From: Thelonectria olida
Lineage: Eukaryota > Ascomycota > Sordariomycetes > Hypocreales > Nectriaceae
Reading direction: 5' to 3'
NCBI GenBank assembly: GCA_020736575.1
Contig: JAGPYM010000046.1
Span: 124,001-188,000 of the forward strand
DNA length: 64,000 nucleotides
In this document: one piece after another, positions 22,860-33,685 of the stretch
How the letters are laid out: every line of letters begins with the position of its first letter
How positions within the stretch are numbered: the first letter of the stretch is position 1
Translations under genes and position numbers: made by a program
Notes under the pieces: model-generated
Databases searched by the model: none
Told to the model about the DNA's origin: nothing
Seen by the model: the letters and a program-made list of their open reading frames with translations, nothing else

Positions 22860-23170
22860 TAAATAATAATAATAAGCGATTTATTAAAATAATCTAATTA
22901 AATACTTATAAGCTATAGCTCTAGGAGCTGCTATATATAATAGTAACAATTTAAATAGTTGCTTAAAAGGCTATAAAGGAAAATTTAAAAATAAAAAGTG
23001 GGTTAAATAGATATAAGGGTTAAAAAAGTGGGGGGCTAAAAAGAATAAATAAAAAGGAAAGTTTAAAAAAGATTAAAATGGGTCTAAGGGTATTTAAATT
23101 AATAGAAATAGAGTAAGGCTATTAAATAGTAAAATATATTAAAAAGTATATATAATAATAAAAATTACTA
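22860..23170 (-). repeat. Repeat R2, inverted copy
   Basis: This is the reverse complement of the R2 words seen at 30.81 kb, including TAAAAAAGTGGGGGGCTAAA and ending ATAATAAAAATTACTAATTA. It is one of at least five R2 copies in the window. Confidence 0.6.
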
Positions 23171-23689
23171 ATTATAAAAATTAATATTATTATAACTTTT
23201 TTTAAATAAAAAGTTAAAAACCTTATATAACTTTTTAAATAAAAAAGAAAAAACTATTTAATAATAATTTAATAGTAGGAGTAATAACATAACCCAACCC
23301 CTAATAGAAGTGGCTATAAAAGGTAAATATATAAAAGATAGAGTAATAGAGACCTAGAAGAAAATTAACTCTTATTTGCAATTAGTTGCAACTGCAGATA
23401 AAAAGTAAAAGGGAAGATAGGTAAACTAACTAATTAGAAAGGAATAAGTTAGAAATATTAAAATAAATTATAAAAACTTGGGTAAAAACTTAATAAAAAT
23501 TATAAAAAAGGTATAATATCTATTTTTAGAAGTTTCTAGCCTTCCCTTTTAAGTTTATATAGCTCGATTTAATAAAAAGCTTAAACTACCTAATTCTTAT
23601 TAACTTCTAATAAAAATCCTCTATTCTTATTATTATATTCTTTACTAATAACCCGCTACTACTATTATAATAATAATCAGCAATTTATT

Positions 23690-23965
23690 AAAATAATTTA
23701 ATTAAATACTTATAAGTTATAGTTTTAAAAGCTATTATATATAATAGTAATAATTTAAATAGTTATTTAAAAGGTTATAAAAAAATTTAAATATAAAAAG
23801 TAAGTTAAATAAATATAAAAGTTAAAAAAATAGGGAGCTAAAAAAGTTAAATAAAAAAAAAGTTTAAAAGTATTTAAACTAATAGAAATAAAATAAAGTA
23901 ATTAAATAGTAAAATATATTAAAAAGTTTATATAATAATAAAAATTACTAATTATAAAAAAACTC
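23690..23965 (-). repeat. Repeat R2, second inverted copy
   Basis: The word order matches 22860-23170 (ACTTATAAGTTATAGTTTTA, then AAATAGGGAGCTAAAAAAG, ending ATTACTAATTATAAA). It is more heavily mutated than the preceding copy. Confidence 0.55.
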
Positions 23966-24579
23966 TATTTTTATATATTTAATTATTTAAAATTTATTAT
24001 TTAAATATATATAATTAGTTTTCAATTAATTTTTTAAATTTTTTTATATACTATTTTAAAAATTTAACTAACATTTAAACCTTGCCTCTAACCCCACTCC
24101 TTCAAACTATACTAATTTTGCCTCAGACTTGCTTATATATTATTTGCTAAAAAGTGCAGCAGTATGCGACCTAGTTATAAGGGATATGAGCGAAATTCGA
24201 CCAGTATTCAGTCCCCCTGCCGAAACGCTCAACATCTACCCTGCGGCAGAATCGGCCAGCGCTATTAAAGAAACCAGAGACCTATGTCGCATATCACCAC
24301 TAGGTTCCACTATGCTCTACTAAGCCGTTCGACTAATATAAAACGCAGCTCGTACCTAAGGTTCGTATATCCGGTTTTACATCCAGCTTGTTATATTAAG
24401 GACTCCAGTCCTAATAATATAAGCTTAAATAGCTATGCCCGAATATATGGCTGTTCAATTTGTTTGTTAGATAAATCTCATCAATTGACTGGTGCCATTA
24501 ATGATCCCATGTGGAGCCAATTGTCTGACAACCTGACCAGTGGAGTCTCTTGCCCGACCTAGCCAGACGTTCTGGTTCC

Positions 24580-24990
24580 TTATAGCTGTGGATATCGTCG
24601 GTTGGCGCGATGGTGTGGCTTCCTTGGACTGAGTTGTCCGCGCATCCGTTTGCTTACGGACGGACTGACTTGCCCGTCTGCCTTTCTTTTTGTGGCTGTT
24701 CCGTCGTGGAGAGGTACCCAAGCGTCGATTCGAGTCGATGGCAGGACATCGGAAAGCAGAAACGGCGGTGTGGTGATACGGCTGTCGCGGAAAGGTGCTG
24801 AGGTAGATGACGCCATCCTCTTCAGCCAGGCGTGAAGGTGTCGTACTTGGCTCAACAGCGCATCGCTGTAAACATCGTTCGGGGCTACAGCTCGGTCTCG
24901 GGTGTCGTGCGATATGAGTCTTGACAGTGGAACTGGCGATTGGCGGGATATGCAAGGTTTGCTGCTGTAGCTTGGGTCTAAGGCGGATCT
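24580..24990 (-). pseudogene. N-terminal fragment resembling fungal PD-(D/E)XK nuclease-like proteins
   Basis: A minus-strand frame carries HLHAWLKRMASS followed by a Ser/Pro-rich basic stretch (KRKADGQVSPSVSKRMRG). This resembles the N-terminal start of a fungal PD-(D/E)XK nuclease-like family (WL motif, then KRKR-type linker). There is no ATG near the motif, and the frame stops before any catalytic domain. I read it as a fragment at the transposon-block boundary. Assignment is tentative. Confidence 0.35.
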
Positions 24991-25060
24991 GAGGCTGTCC
25001 GGAATCCTCTGGCCGTTGCAATTGGAAATGGGATGTGGAATTGGAGGGCCAGAAGGGATC

Positions 25061-25160
25061 ATGGAGAACCATGGTGATGCTCAGTCAAACCTGAGGAAGT
25101 TATGGGACAACGTACTGTGGCTCACGAAGTACGCTGCATTTCAGTCATGTCCTTGCGAGA
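25061..25160 (+). pseudogene. Fragment of the large fungal family found at 45.6-49.7 kb
   Basis: The plus-strand frame reads MENHGDAQSNLRKLWDNVLW and then LTKYAAFQSCP. It is clearly related to the minus-strand gene near 46 kb (MEDHGDAQLNPMKLCDNVLW, then LVKHAAFQSCP). Only about 35 codons are present, so this is a relocated scrap of a paralogue rather than a gene. Confidence 0.7.
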
Positions 25161-25715
25161 CAACAACAAAAGCAACAATACCACGGACATTCGGGGAGTC
25201 CTTGAGCAATAAGAGCAAACAGGCCAGGTGGAACGAGTAGTCGATCCCGTCCGTCGGTCCTTTGAAGTCGACGGCGTACTTATCCAGCAGCTAGCGCGTT
25301 TCTTCTCACGTGTCCTGTGGAAGGAATCGGATCGGACCCGGGAAGAGCTTAGGTAGCTCGCACTCGCCCAACCAGACAAACACCTCCTGACATGAAGTGT
25401 ATATGTATGCCATCATTCCGACTTGGGCGTTCCGATCTTCGTCGTCTTTCTGGATGATGCATACAGCGTCGATCCAGAGTCGTACATCTTGATTTGCACG
25501 CTGTGCGATGAAGTCTTCTCCCCCCAAACATAGGGGAGTGCTCGGAACTTTGGTCTCGAGCGAGGAGAAGCCTTGGACAGCGAGCACTGGATCGAGGTCT
25601 GCCAGGCTCCAGGGTGGAGGAGGAGCAGCCGAATCTTCTGGCGCGACGAATCAATGGGAATGCTGCGATAAAGCTCATTGTGGACTTCAGCTTCGTCGGT
25701 TGTTGTCTGAGCCAT
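25155..25715 (-). pseudogene. HET-domain (heterokaryon incompatibility) pseudogene
   Basis: From ATG 25715 the protein shows the HET N-terminal block (IRLLLLHPGAW, then PKFRALPYVWG). A shift to another frame gives VRLWIDAVCIIQKDDEDRNA and then VFVWLGE. The usual 30 or so residues between the YVWG and LWIDAVCI blocks are missing, so a deletion plus frameshift has occurred. A stop follows soon after VWLGE, with coding-like sequence (GIDYSFHLACLLLLL) in yet another frame. HET proteins trigger cell death on non-self fusion. This copy cannot make a normal one. Confidence 0.75.
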
Positions 25716-25719
25716 CCCG

Positions 25720-27005
25720 CCTTGATGTGGAGAGTCGTGAGTCGTCTTGGAGGCGAGATTTGAGTCTGTACAACTTGAAACCAAGCATACCTAGCCAAAA
25801 GAAATTCGCTGGACGGCGCCGACCTTTTAAGCCAGGGACTTGAACGCAACCTCGAACGGCCAATGGTGCTATTCCTAAGCTAAATCGACATTGACGGTGG
25901 CGGTGCCTGATGGCCGCCTTTGGTGTAATTGTTTGCCATAACCAGCCATGTCTTTAATCCTTGTGATCACTATGATGGAGCTCAGACAGACATATTTCGG
26001 ACAGTGTCACGATCTCCGATTCTACCCTGACGCGCATCCTCTCAAGGAGTAGGCGACAGAAGGAGTTCCGGATCCAAGAATTAGGCTGATTTCTAGGACG
26101 GAACAGCAATGAGTGTTAAGAAAATATCACCAAATGATGGTGATCTCTGGGAAGATGATGTGGTGTTATGTTCTGGCCGCTAGACTACAGCCACGACGAG
26201 GCCCAGGCGGGGTCCTCCGTGCAAAGACGGATTGAATCACAGCGGCAGCAGGCGTGCCTCGGGCAGGGATGCGCATCAAGTTCCTCAGGCATGGCGTCAT
26301 GAGCATCACATTCAAGTTTGCTAGAAACTTCTGCTTATTGGAATCCAAGTGACCGAGCCTTGCGGGGATATAGCCCAAGAGATTGACACAGATGCGCTCG
26401 AGAGCAGCTTCGAAGATGGGCTGCAAATAAACTCTCGCACATATTAGCCCACGAAAAAGAGGGGAGCGTACATATGAGCTAGATGCCAGACTAAGTACAA
26501 GGGAAATATGGAGAAAATGTGATGATAATAGAAGTTCTTGATTTCTAGCTAATCTAACAGGGAAAAGAAGGTCTTTAAGTACATGGTCTAATAGCTAGTT
26601 TGAGAGTCAGGAAAGGAGTGAAGCATGTCCTGAGAAGCCTCCGGAAGAAAGGTCAGGATACGTGCTGTCAAAAGACTTGAAAGTCCTAGGAAGTCCTAGG
26701 GAAAAGGCCCCAAAGGCCCGAAGGGAAAGTCTAGCTTTGAGGCTGTTGTGATGTTGCTGTGATATTGGAAGCCTCGCCAAGCTATTGGGAGGGTTGAAAG
26801 GTTTCAGCTTCCTTAATATTATATGTTTGGGAAGTCGTAACGAATCGAATCACTGTCATATTAGGCGTCCAGGAAATCTCGCCCTTGGAACGAGGCAGAT
26901 ATACCGCAACGAAATCCTGCTGCTCCTCTGTCCCTCCTAACAGCAAGAAAGTGGCCGGAAAGACGGGTTCGACCAACAGACCTGCCCAAGTCATCCGTCT
27001 CTTTT
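25720..27005. other. Intergenic region, no supported gene
   Basis: Balanced composition with only short ORFs. The longest candidate (26166-26426 minus) lacks any recognisable domain. A short tandem (AAGTCCTAGG twice) lies near 26682-26700. Confidence 0.4.
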
Positions 27006-28232
27006 TCACACCTTCCCTGGACCGCCTACCCAGCAATAGCTGTCCCAGCTAGTAGAGGACCCGAATTGAGGTTCGAGGGTGTAGCGCTTGGGGTCTGATT
27101 GGAAAAAGAGCTGGTTGCCGTTGTATAGTCTGTTGCTGTTTCCGGGGCCCGAGCTAGATTGGTATAGGAGGTTGTGGATGTAGGCCGACTTCTGCCAGTG
27201 CTCATTAGCGAAACGACCGCTGCCCATGTCAGTAGTGGTAAGTCCAGCACGCTCGCTCGAGTCAAAGACCTCGCCGTAGAACTGGATCTCATTGCTGTCA
27301 GTGGCGAGCGTGGTGCCTGATGGGCCGCCAGCGCTGAAGAGCGATGCCGGATAATAGCCAATCCAGCGATCCTTGACCCAGAGCCACCAGTTGCCTTCGA
27401 AAAGCTGGTACACGATCCAGAGCTTCCGCTGCGGGCCATCGATGACGCTGAAGGGAGAGAAGCGCGTGCCAGGGTGGATGGTGTCGTCAATTTGCACCCA
27501 GCCATCTACGCCCTCGTTCCAGCCACCGACATTATCCGCATCGGGAACGCAATGGCCGCACGTGGTGTAGTAGGTGAACAGATGGCCTCCCTCTCCAAAC
27601 AACGGTCGAAATTTGATCCATCCTGCCTCTACCGTCTGGGTTTTGGAGGGCCGCTTAATCACCGCAATCTGGAGCAGTGAACCGTCCGAGTTAACTTCGG
27701 TCGTTGGATCGAAGCAGCTGAATTGCCCTTGACCGCCAAAGTTGCGAACCCGCTGGCCCGAAGCTGCCCACCAATGGTCCCACGTATGCCTCTTGTCCAG
27801 CTGGTCGGATTTGGACGGAGGAGGCACCTTCCGAAGGAGATCCTCGAGGGTTGTGTCAGGGTCGATGAAGTCCAAATTCTGCTTGAGGACGGGAACAGTG
27901 CCCGGAGGGCCCTTGTCCGCGCCTTTCAATTCAAGTTCGCCGAGGGGAATCTCTTCCGCCTGCTTGAGGTCACTCTTTGGAGCCTCGAGTTTGGGAGGCT
28001 TCGCGGCAATCTTCCCCTGGGACTCGATGGGAATCCAGTCAATCTCTTGACCGTTCGGGGTTTTGGTGGTTTTGACGATTTTGAGTCTTGCCCGCTGCTT
28101 CTCGAAGTACTTGGTGATCCTCGCGCGGTTGTCTTTCTGCCGAGATTCCAAGTCGCTGTCGATGGCTGCTGCCTGGACAGCAGCCAACTGACAGAAGACG
28201 GCGACCGCTGTAATCAGGTGCTGGAAATGCAT
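27006..28232 (-). CDS. Neprosin-family (DUF239) secreted protease
   Basis: An intronless gene of 408 residues with an ATG start. Residues 1-21 are a signal peptide ending in AVQA. Residues about 22-146 form a charged, Pro-rich pro-region that ends in a Kex2-type Lys147-Arg148 site directly before the Trp-rich catalytic domain (HTWDHWW). The neprosin domain spans about 150-408. By motif fit, the two catalytic glutamates are Glu202 (TVEAGW) and Glu321 (QFYGEVFD). Cysteines at 173, 225, 228 and near the C-terminus suggest disulfides. Neprosins cut after proline. The fungal homologue is likely an acid-active secreted enzyme, matured by Kex2. The substrate is unknown and the ORF is intact. Confidence 0.85.
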   Translation of the reverse strand: MHFQHLITAVAVFCQLAAVQAAAIDSDLESRQKDNRARITKYFEKQRARLKIVKTTKTPNGQEIDWIPIESQGKIAAKPPKLEAPKSDLKQAEEIPLGELELKGADKGPPGTVPVLKQNLDFIDPDTTLEDLLRKVPPPSKSDQLDKRHTWDHWWAASGQRVRNFGGQGQFSCFDPTTEVNSDGSLLQIAVIKRPSKTQTVEAGWIKFRPLFGEGGHLFTYYTTCGHCVPDADNVGGWNEGVDGWVQIDDTIHPGTRFSPFSVIDGPQRKLWIVYQLFEGNWWLWVKDRWIGYYPASLFSAGGPSGTTLATDSNEIQFYGEVFDSSERAGLTTTDMGSGRFANEHWQKSAYIHNLLYQSSSGPGNSNRLYNGNQLFFQSDPKRYTLEPQFGSSTSWDSYCWVGGPGKV

Positions 28233-30660
28233 GGGGTAAAGCTGAGCGGTGCTCGAGGTTGGCCGATGGTTAGATCTGGAGTAGCGAGGATCAAAGGCCG
28301 AATGATGGGATTTAGAAGTCAGAGGCGAAGTTGAGGGTAAGTGTGATGCGATGGTCTTCAGGCTCTCTCAGAGTGTCCGTACCCTTTGATATAAGTAGTT
28401 TGCACTGCTGCTGTACTGCTGTGATTGCAGCGTGCCCTTCACATGACCAAAGCCCCTTACGTACATCTCCTCCAATGAGCGCACCGGATTGCACGTTGAT
28501 TTCACCTGCTTGGGACACGAGACGCCACGAAACATATGGGGAAGTCAGTGCGAGAAAGCGGGTAAGAAAATGTGATTGTTTTCAGCCGTATAACTATATT
28601 CCATCGTACATAGTATTGTTGCCTGAGTTACAAGGCTGCCTTAATGTAAGCGCTAATTGAAGTATACCTTAGGAGCATAGGAAGTGATAGGTTGCAAATG
28701 ACCCGCGTGTGGGTGTGACATTCCTCAACCTCTCCGGGGAATCAAGTTCCCGCTCGTATTTGCGAGCGTCAGCAGCCAGCACCTGAGAGGCTGGGTAAAG
28801 GGTCCGGCGTGCGAAAAACCAGTCGCACTCTTGTTTCGCCGGCGCGGACATACAGCTGGAAACCATTTCCGTCTCAAATCTATCACCTCCCGTGAAGCTT
28901 TGTATTAACCAGCGGGACATATCAGGCAATCTACCTGTCGTCGCTCTCTAGATTCTAGACCACTCTGAGCCATTAAGCATTGTAAAACCGTCATCATGTC
29001 CGCTCTCTCTACATACTTCGTTGGTTCGCTGAACGAGAAAGAGACGGAGCGTCCTATCACGTACACACGTCCGCCTTGGCCATTGTTCACCTCCTATGTC
29101 AGACTATTCTCCCGTAACATTCTCTACGTAAGGGACCATGCATCTAGGTAGGCTTGTACGTTGTACCATGTACCATTTTGAATGTCGCGTAATCCGTCAG
29201 CGCTATCAGCCCCGAAGCCTCGAGGTCTCCGTTTGCCGTTCTCAGTAGCGCTTGATCCGTCTATGGGGGCTGATGCAGTTGTTTCTGTCGGTGTGTGTCT
29301 GATATATGCGTGAATTATTGGACGAGTGAGTAGGCCATACGACCGTATTTTGTCGTAAGATGGCCTGGAATTGCGTCTTTCTTGGAATTTTATTCTGGAT
29401 AACTTCTTGCCGAAAGAGGAAGACTGGCTAGCCACTGTGAGTTGGAGGTGGAGAACAGTAAGCTACATTAAGCATATTCTGTTCGACTCCCTCACGCCCT
29501 TCTTAGAGGCTGAGGGGGAATAAAAATGAAAAGACGCATCAGCAAAGCCACAACTTAATTAATGCTATCGGTGTGGTTTCACAATGGCGTCGGAGTCACC
29601 ACCTCCACTGCTTTCCATCTTGATTTGCCATTGCGAAGCCTCATAAAAACGCCAAGCTGAGCTTTTCGGGCCTCAAATCTCCCCTCTCTGAGATTCTAAA
29701 GCTGGAAGCACTAAGTCCAAGTGGCTACGTCGGACTTGGAGGCCGAATTCACCTAATGTCCCCCGTTCTGCGCTGGAAAACGCTGACATAAATGAAGCTC
29801 TTATTAGCTAAGTAACGTCTACAATTTGGCACGCGGTTCTGGCGGTGAGTCTGAGTGGCGCTCCTCTTTTGCCACTGCTTACAGCACATCTATCATGGCT
29901 TGTGATTATGCCCGTTGCTGCGAGACTCAGTTGAATCCGAGATACGAAGCGAGGTGGGCAGGCCAAACACACTGGGTCGGACTGACTTCGTTTTCCTTCA
30001 TTGTGCGCCCAGATAATTACAGAAACTCGCAGAAACATATTGAACTTCGTCTTAATAATCACTCAAGGATGAGGACGGCTCTCAAGATGGGTTTCGAAAT
30101 GTCCGAGGTTCTCGTAGGAACCCTCATCCTGCCTCTCCTCATTCTCTGGATGACTAGCCTGTACCTTGTCTGTCAGGAGAATAACCAAGCCCGAATTGCA
30201 TTCACTTCAATGGAAATGGCTTACCCGCTGGCCATCATGTGAGTGAAGTCTCCCGTTGAGCACGCAGAACTTAGCAAGATAGAGGCAGGAAGTCCACACA
30301 CCTCAACATTTCGAGCACGCTCTAATCCTCTACGCCGGCGTGTCCTCATCAGAGGGCACAATCCACGGTTTGAACGCTCGTATAGTCCGTTATCGAGGGT
30401 CCACAAAGATCCTTTCTCCTGGCACACTCGCGCTCTACTATACCAAGGATAGCCTGTAATTTACTAAAATACACGATTTTCCCTCCCCCCTGTCAGCTGT
30501 AATTTCGTCATATTATATACTTTTTAACTGTGCACGCTGCTTGTGTCGTTCTGTTAGTAATTCTGGGCAACCTTTCTTTCCTTCGTTGCGATGCTACTGC
30601 TGCGGTTGTGAGGGAAACGACTGCTCAGGACAACTGGGCCCCCTTTTCCCCTTGTCGTTC
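28233..30660. other. 2.4-kb region without a supported gene
   Basis: Contains the neprosin promoter side and short ORFs that lack ATG starts or domains. Minus-strand 29124-29435 and plus-strand 29826-30242 are the longest; their apparent starts are GTG and TTG. I find no repeat. It ends at the next AT-rich block. Confidence 0.4.
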
Positions 30661-30811
30661 CATATTTCAGGTTAATTTAACACACTGTTTAAAATGAATA
30701 AATCTTTTATTAGTTAATATTTTAATCATATTATTATTATTATTAAAAAAGCTAATAATTTAAATATATAATAGAAGTTAATATAAGCTAAACCCTCTTT
30801 ATAATTGGTGA

Positions 30812-31150
30812 TTTTTATTATTATATTAACTCTTTTATATATTTTTCTGTTTGGTTGCCTTGCTTGTTTCTATTAGCTTAATTGCCTTTAGACCCACTTA
30901 ACCTGTTTTTAGACTTCCTTTTTAGCCCAACCCTTTCGGCCCCCCCCCCCCCACTTTTTAACCCTTGCGTCCACTCGCCCATTTGACCCACTTTTTGTCT
31001 TTGAATTTTTCCTTCCCTTTCAGGCAACCATTCGGATCGTTGCCACCGCGCATAGCAGCTCTTGGAGCTACGGCTTTAAGTCATACCTTTGTATTTTTTT
31101 AAGAAACGATTAGTCATTTCGACTAAGCCTGTTATTCCTTGCCCGAATTA
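30812..31150 (+). repeat. Repeat R2, weakly mutated copy with a poly-C run
   Basis: This copy keeps many cytosines (for example ATTGCCTTTAGACCCACTTA and GTTGCCACCGCGCATAGCAG) where other copies read T or A. It includes a run of 13 C at 30940-30952. It is the best guide to the original R2 sequence. No long ORF is visible. Confidence 0.65.
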
Positions 31151-31267
31151 GAAGGCGATTAAGTCGGCTAACTTTCCTATTAAGCAATTTGAGATTATCT
31201 TCCTATACGTCCGGTCTTTTAACTAGAATATAGCAGCCTAAAAGGACTAAATTGATCTTTTATATTA

Positions 31268-32075
31268 CTTTTAGTAGTATATTTATATTAGCTAATATAG
31301 GGATATTAAGGAGTTATAACTACTTAAAATGCTTTCTAAGCTTTCTAATTAGATGAATATACTTAAGGAAATCTATATAACCTAATAGATATTAAGCTAT
31401 TATATTAATATTATCTTTTTAGATTATAGTTTATTTAATTAGTATAAAATTAGCTATATTCAGTTATATATTATATAATTAGTTAACTTATATAAACTAG
31501 GGTTTAAAAGAATAGTGCTTTTATATTAAAAGCTTGAAATAAGGTTTTTTAAGTAAGGTTTACTTAATAAGGATTTTTATTTAAAAGCTAATTATAAACC
31601 CTATAGAAAAGCTTATTATAATAGATATAAGGCTGGGTTTTACTTATATTAACTTTTATTATATGCTAGTACTAGGCTTATATTAATAAATAATAAGCTA
31701 AACCCTAGCCTTATATTTATTATAATAAGCTTTTTAATAGAGCTTATAATTAATTTTAAAATAAAAGTTTTTATTAAATAAACCTTATTTAAAAAACCTT
31801 ATTTTAAGCTTTAATATAAAAGTACCTATTTTTTATATTTAATTCTAGTTTATATAATTTAACTAATAATATAATATATAATAGTTAAAATATTTAACTT
31901 TTTATTAATTAAATATAATATAATTTAATTAAATAATAAAAGTTATATAATTATATATTATATATTAAAATATATATATTTCTTTAAATATTAAACTAAT
32001 AAAAAACTTAAATAAGTATTTAATAGAGTTATAACTTTTAAGCATTTTTATACTATTTAATATAAATATACTATT
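31268..32075. repeat. Head-to-head inverted pair of R1 (large imperfect palindrome)
   Basis: The left arm (about 31268-31665) is the reverse complement of R1, and the right arm (about 31680-32075) is R1 in the forward sense. They meet around TATGCTAGTACTAGGC. Arms share words such as CTATTATAATAAGC and its complement. The arms are about 400 bp, imperfect because each was mutated separately. Confidence 0.6.
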
Positions 32076-32146
32076 AAATATTAATTAAAAAATTAAGTTA
32101 ATTATTTTAAATTATAAAATTCTAATTAAAAGATTTAATATATATT

Positions 32147-32819
32147 TATAAAAGCTAGTTTTTATATAAGCTTAAATATATAAAATGGAATAACTTAAAT
32201 ATACTTTACCTATTAAGGGAATAAAATTTATTATTAAATTTATAAAAATATAAGAATTATAATAATATATTTTTTACCTTATATACCTTATTAGTTATAT
32301 TTTTATCCAGGATATTTCACTTATTTCCAAATTAACAAGGCAGACCTACTAGTATATACTATTCTTACCCTAATAGGCAATATCCGCCCTAATAAGGCAT
32401 ACAATCCTAAATAGGAAAGTGCATTAGAATGTATAACAATCCGACGCGCCTCTTAAGTCTTTCACTTTCAACTAACTATTTAAATAAGAAGGAATGCACT
32501 TATATAAGCATTTTAAATACTATTAAATAGAAGAATAATAGAGTTTTCATCTAATATATATATCTTTTACCTAGGGCTAATAGGACCCAACTTATTATAT
32601 ATAAAAGGCAAGGGTTTTCCTTCCCTTATCTAACCTAATTAAATTATTAATATCTACAACAAACATTCAACCAATCAGAACCTTCTCTACATCTTTATAA
32701 CCGCTTTGATTTGCAGATTCTAAATATTCAATTAGAATTTAGATATCTTTACTCCCTATTCTTCCATCTGCTCCTAAAGCTTCCAACCTTCATTTTCCAC
32801 TATAGCTTTAGCCTTTACA
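32147..32819 (+). mobile_element. Solo LTR-like element (673 bp) with target duplication
   Basis: The element runs from TATAAAAGCTAG to TAGCCTTTACA; the ends are inverted (TGTAAARGCTA). It is flanked on both sides by the 5-bp direct repeat ATATT (32142-32146 and 32820-32824). It matches, inverted, the element split by gypsy at 14139-14801. TG..CA ends, 5-bp duplication and no ORF fit a solo LTR. An internal portion has not been seen in this window. Confidence 0.78.
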
Positions 32820-32904
32820 ATATTAATATTATTATAACTTTTTAAATAGAAAGTTAAAAACCTTATATAACCTTTTAAAATGGAAAAGAAAAACTATTTT
32901 AATA

Positions 32905-33265
32905 ATAATAATAAGCAATTTATTAAAATAATCTAATTAAATACTTATAAGCTATAGCTTTAGGAGCTGTTATATATAATAGTAATAGTTTAAATAGTTA
33001 TTTAAAAGGCTGCTAAAGATTATATTAAACTCACTTGCTTATGGGCGAAATAAATTATAAGAGAGGAAAATTTAAAAATAAAAAGTAGGTTAAATAGATA
33101 TAAGGGTTAAAAAAGTGGGGGGCTAAAAAGGTTAAATAAAAAAGGAAAGTTTAAAAAAGAATAAAATAGGTTTAAAAGTATTTAAACTAATAAAAATAGA
33201 GTAAGGCAATTAGGTAGTAAAATATATTAAAAAGTTTATATAATAATAAAAATTACTAATTATAA
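32905..33265 (-). repeat. Repeat R2, inverted copy
   Basis: Same word order as 22860-23170, including AAAAAAGTGGGGGGCTAAAA and the ATTACTAATTATAAAG end. A short extra stretch around GATTATATTAAACTCACTTG (about 33018) is absent from the other copies. Confidence 0.6.
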
Positions 33266-33429
33266 AGCTAGCTAATTATATAAGCTTACTTAAAATTATT
33301 TAAAATTAATTTATAAATTAAAATATATTTAAAGTAAAATTATAAAAAGTTATTTAATAAACTCTTATAAATTTTAAAAACTTTATAAATATATAAATAT
33401 ATTTACTTAATATTTTAAATAAATTATAG

Positions 33430-33685
33430 CTTTTTAGCTTTTAATATTATTATTAAAAAAGCTAATAATCTAGGCATATAATAGAGGTTAATATAGGCCA
33501 AACCCTAGCCTTATATCTATTATAATAAGCTTCTTAATAGGGCTTACAGTTAGTCTTAAGGTAAAAGTCCCTACTAAGTAAACCTTACTTAAGGAACCTT
33601 ATTTACTAATGGAAATAGAGTAAGGTAACTAGGCAGCAAAATATACTAAGAGTTTATATAATAATAAAAATTACTAATTATAAGG
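33430..33685 (+). repeat. Less mutated R1 fragment fused to an R2 end
   Basis: R1 words appear with more C and G than elsewhere (TAGGCCAAACCCTAGCCTTA, CAGTTAGTCTTAAGG). At 33606 the sequence switches to the distal end of R2 (AGAGTAAGGTAACTAGGCAG). This suggests recombination or a truncated composite. Confidence 0.55.

Larger units (their letters stand above)
11880..24110. repeat. 12-kb RIP-like AT-rich transposon block
   Basis: The block is overwhelmingly A/T, saturated with TA and stop codons, and has sharp edges at about 11.9 and 24.1 kb. Recognisable contents are nested repeats with transition-type damage: Cys codons read as Tyr and Asp as Asn, as expected from C-to-T changes on both strands. 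The stack is annotated separately: R1, R2, a ~670-bp LTR-like element and a Ty3/gypsy element. I see no intact gene inside. Confidence 0.85.

Noticed and set aside
12960..23965. CRISPR-like array from the recurring short words
   Set aside because: The repeats are long, mutated and in both orientations with no regular spacers; they are transposon copies in a eukaryote.
26166..26426. 86-codon minus-strand ORF
   Set aside because: No domain and weak codon use. Proximity to the HET pseudogene alone is not evidence.
29124..29435. 103-codon minus-strand ORF
   Set aside because: No ATG start (GTG), no family recognised and no splice extension found.
29826..30242. 138-codon plus-strand ORF with one hydrophobic helix
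   Set aside because: It begins with TTG, has no domain and shows no clear coding bias.
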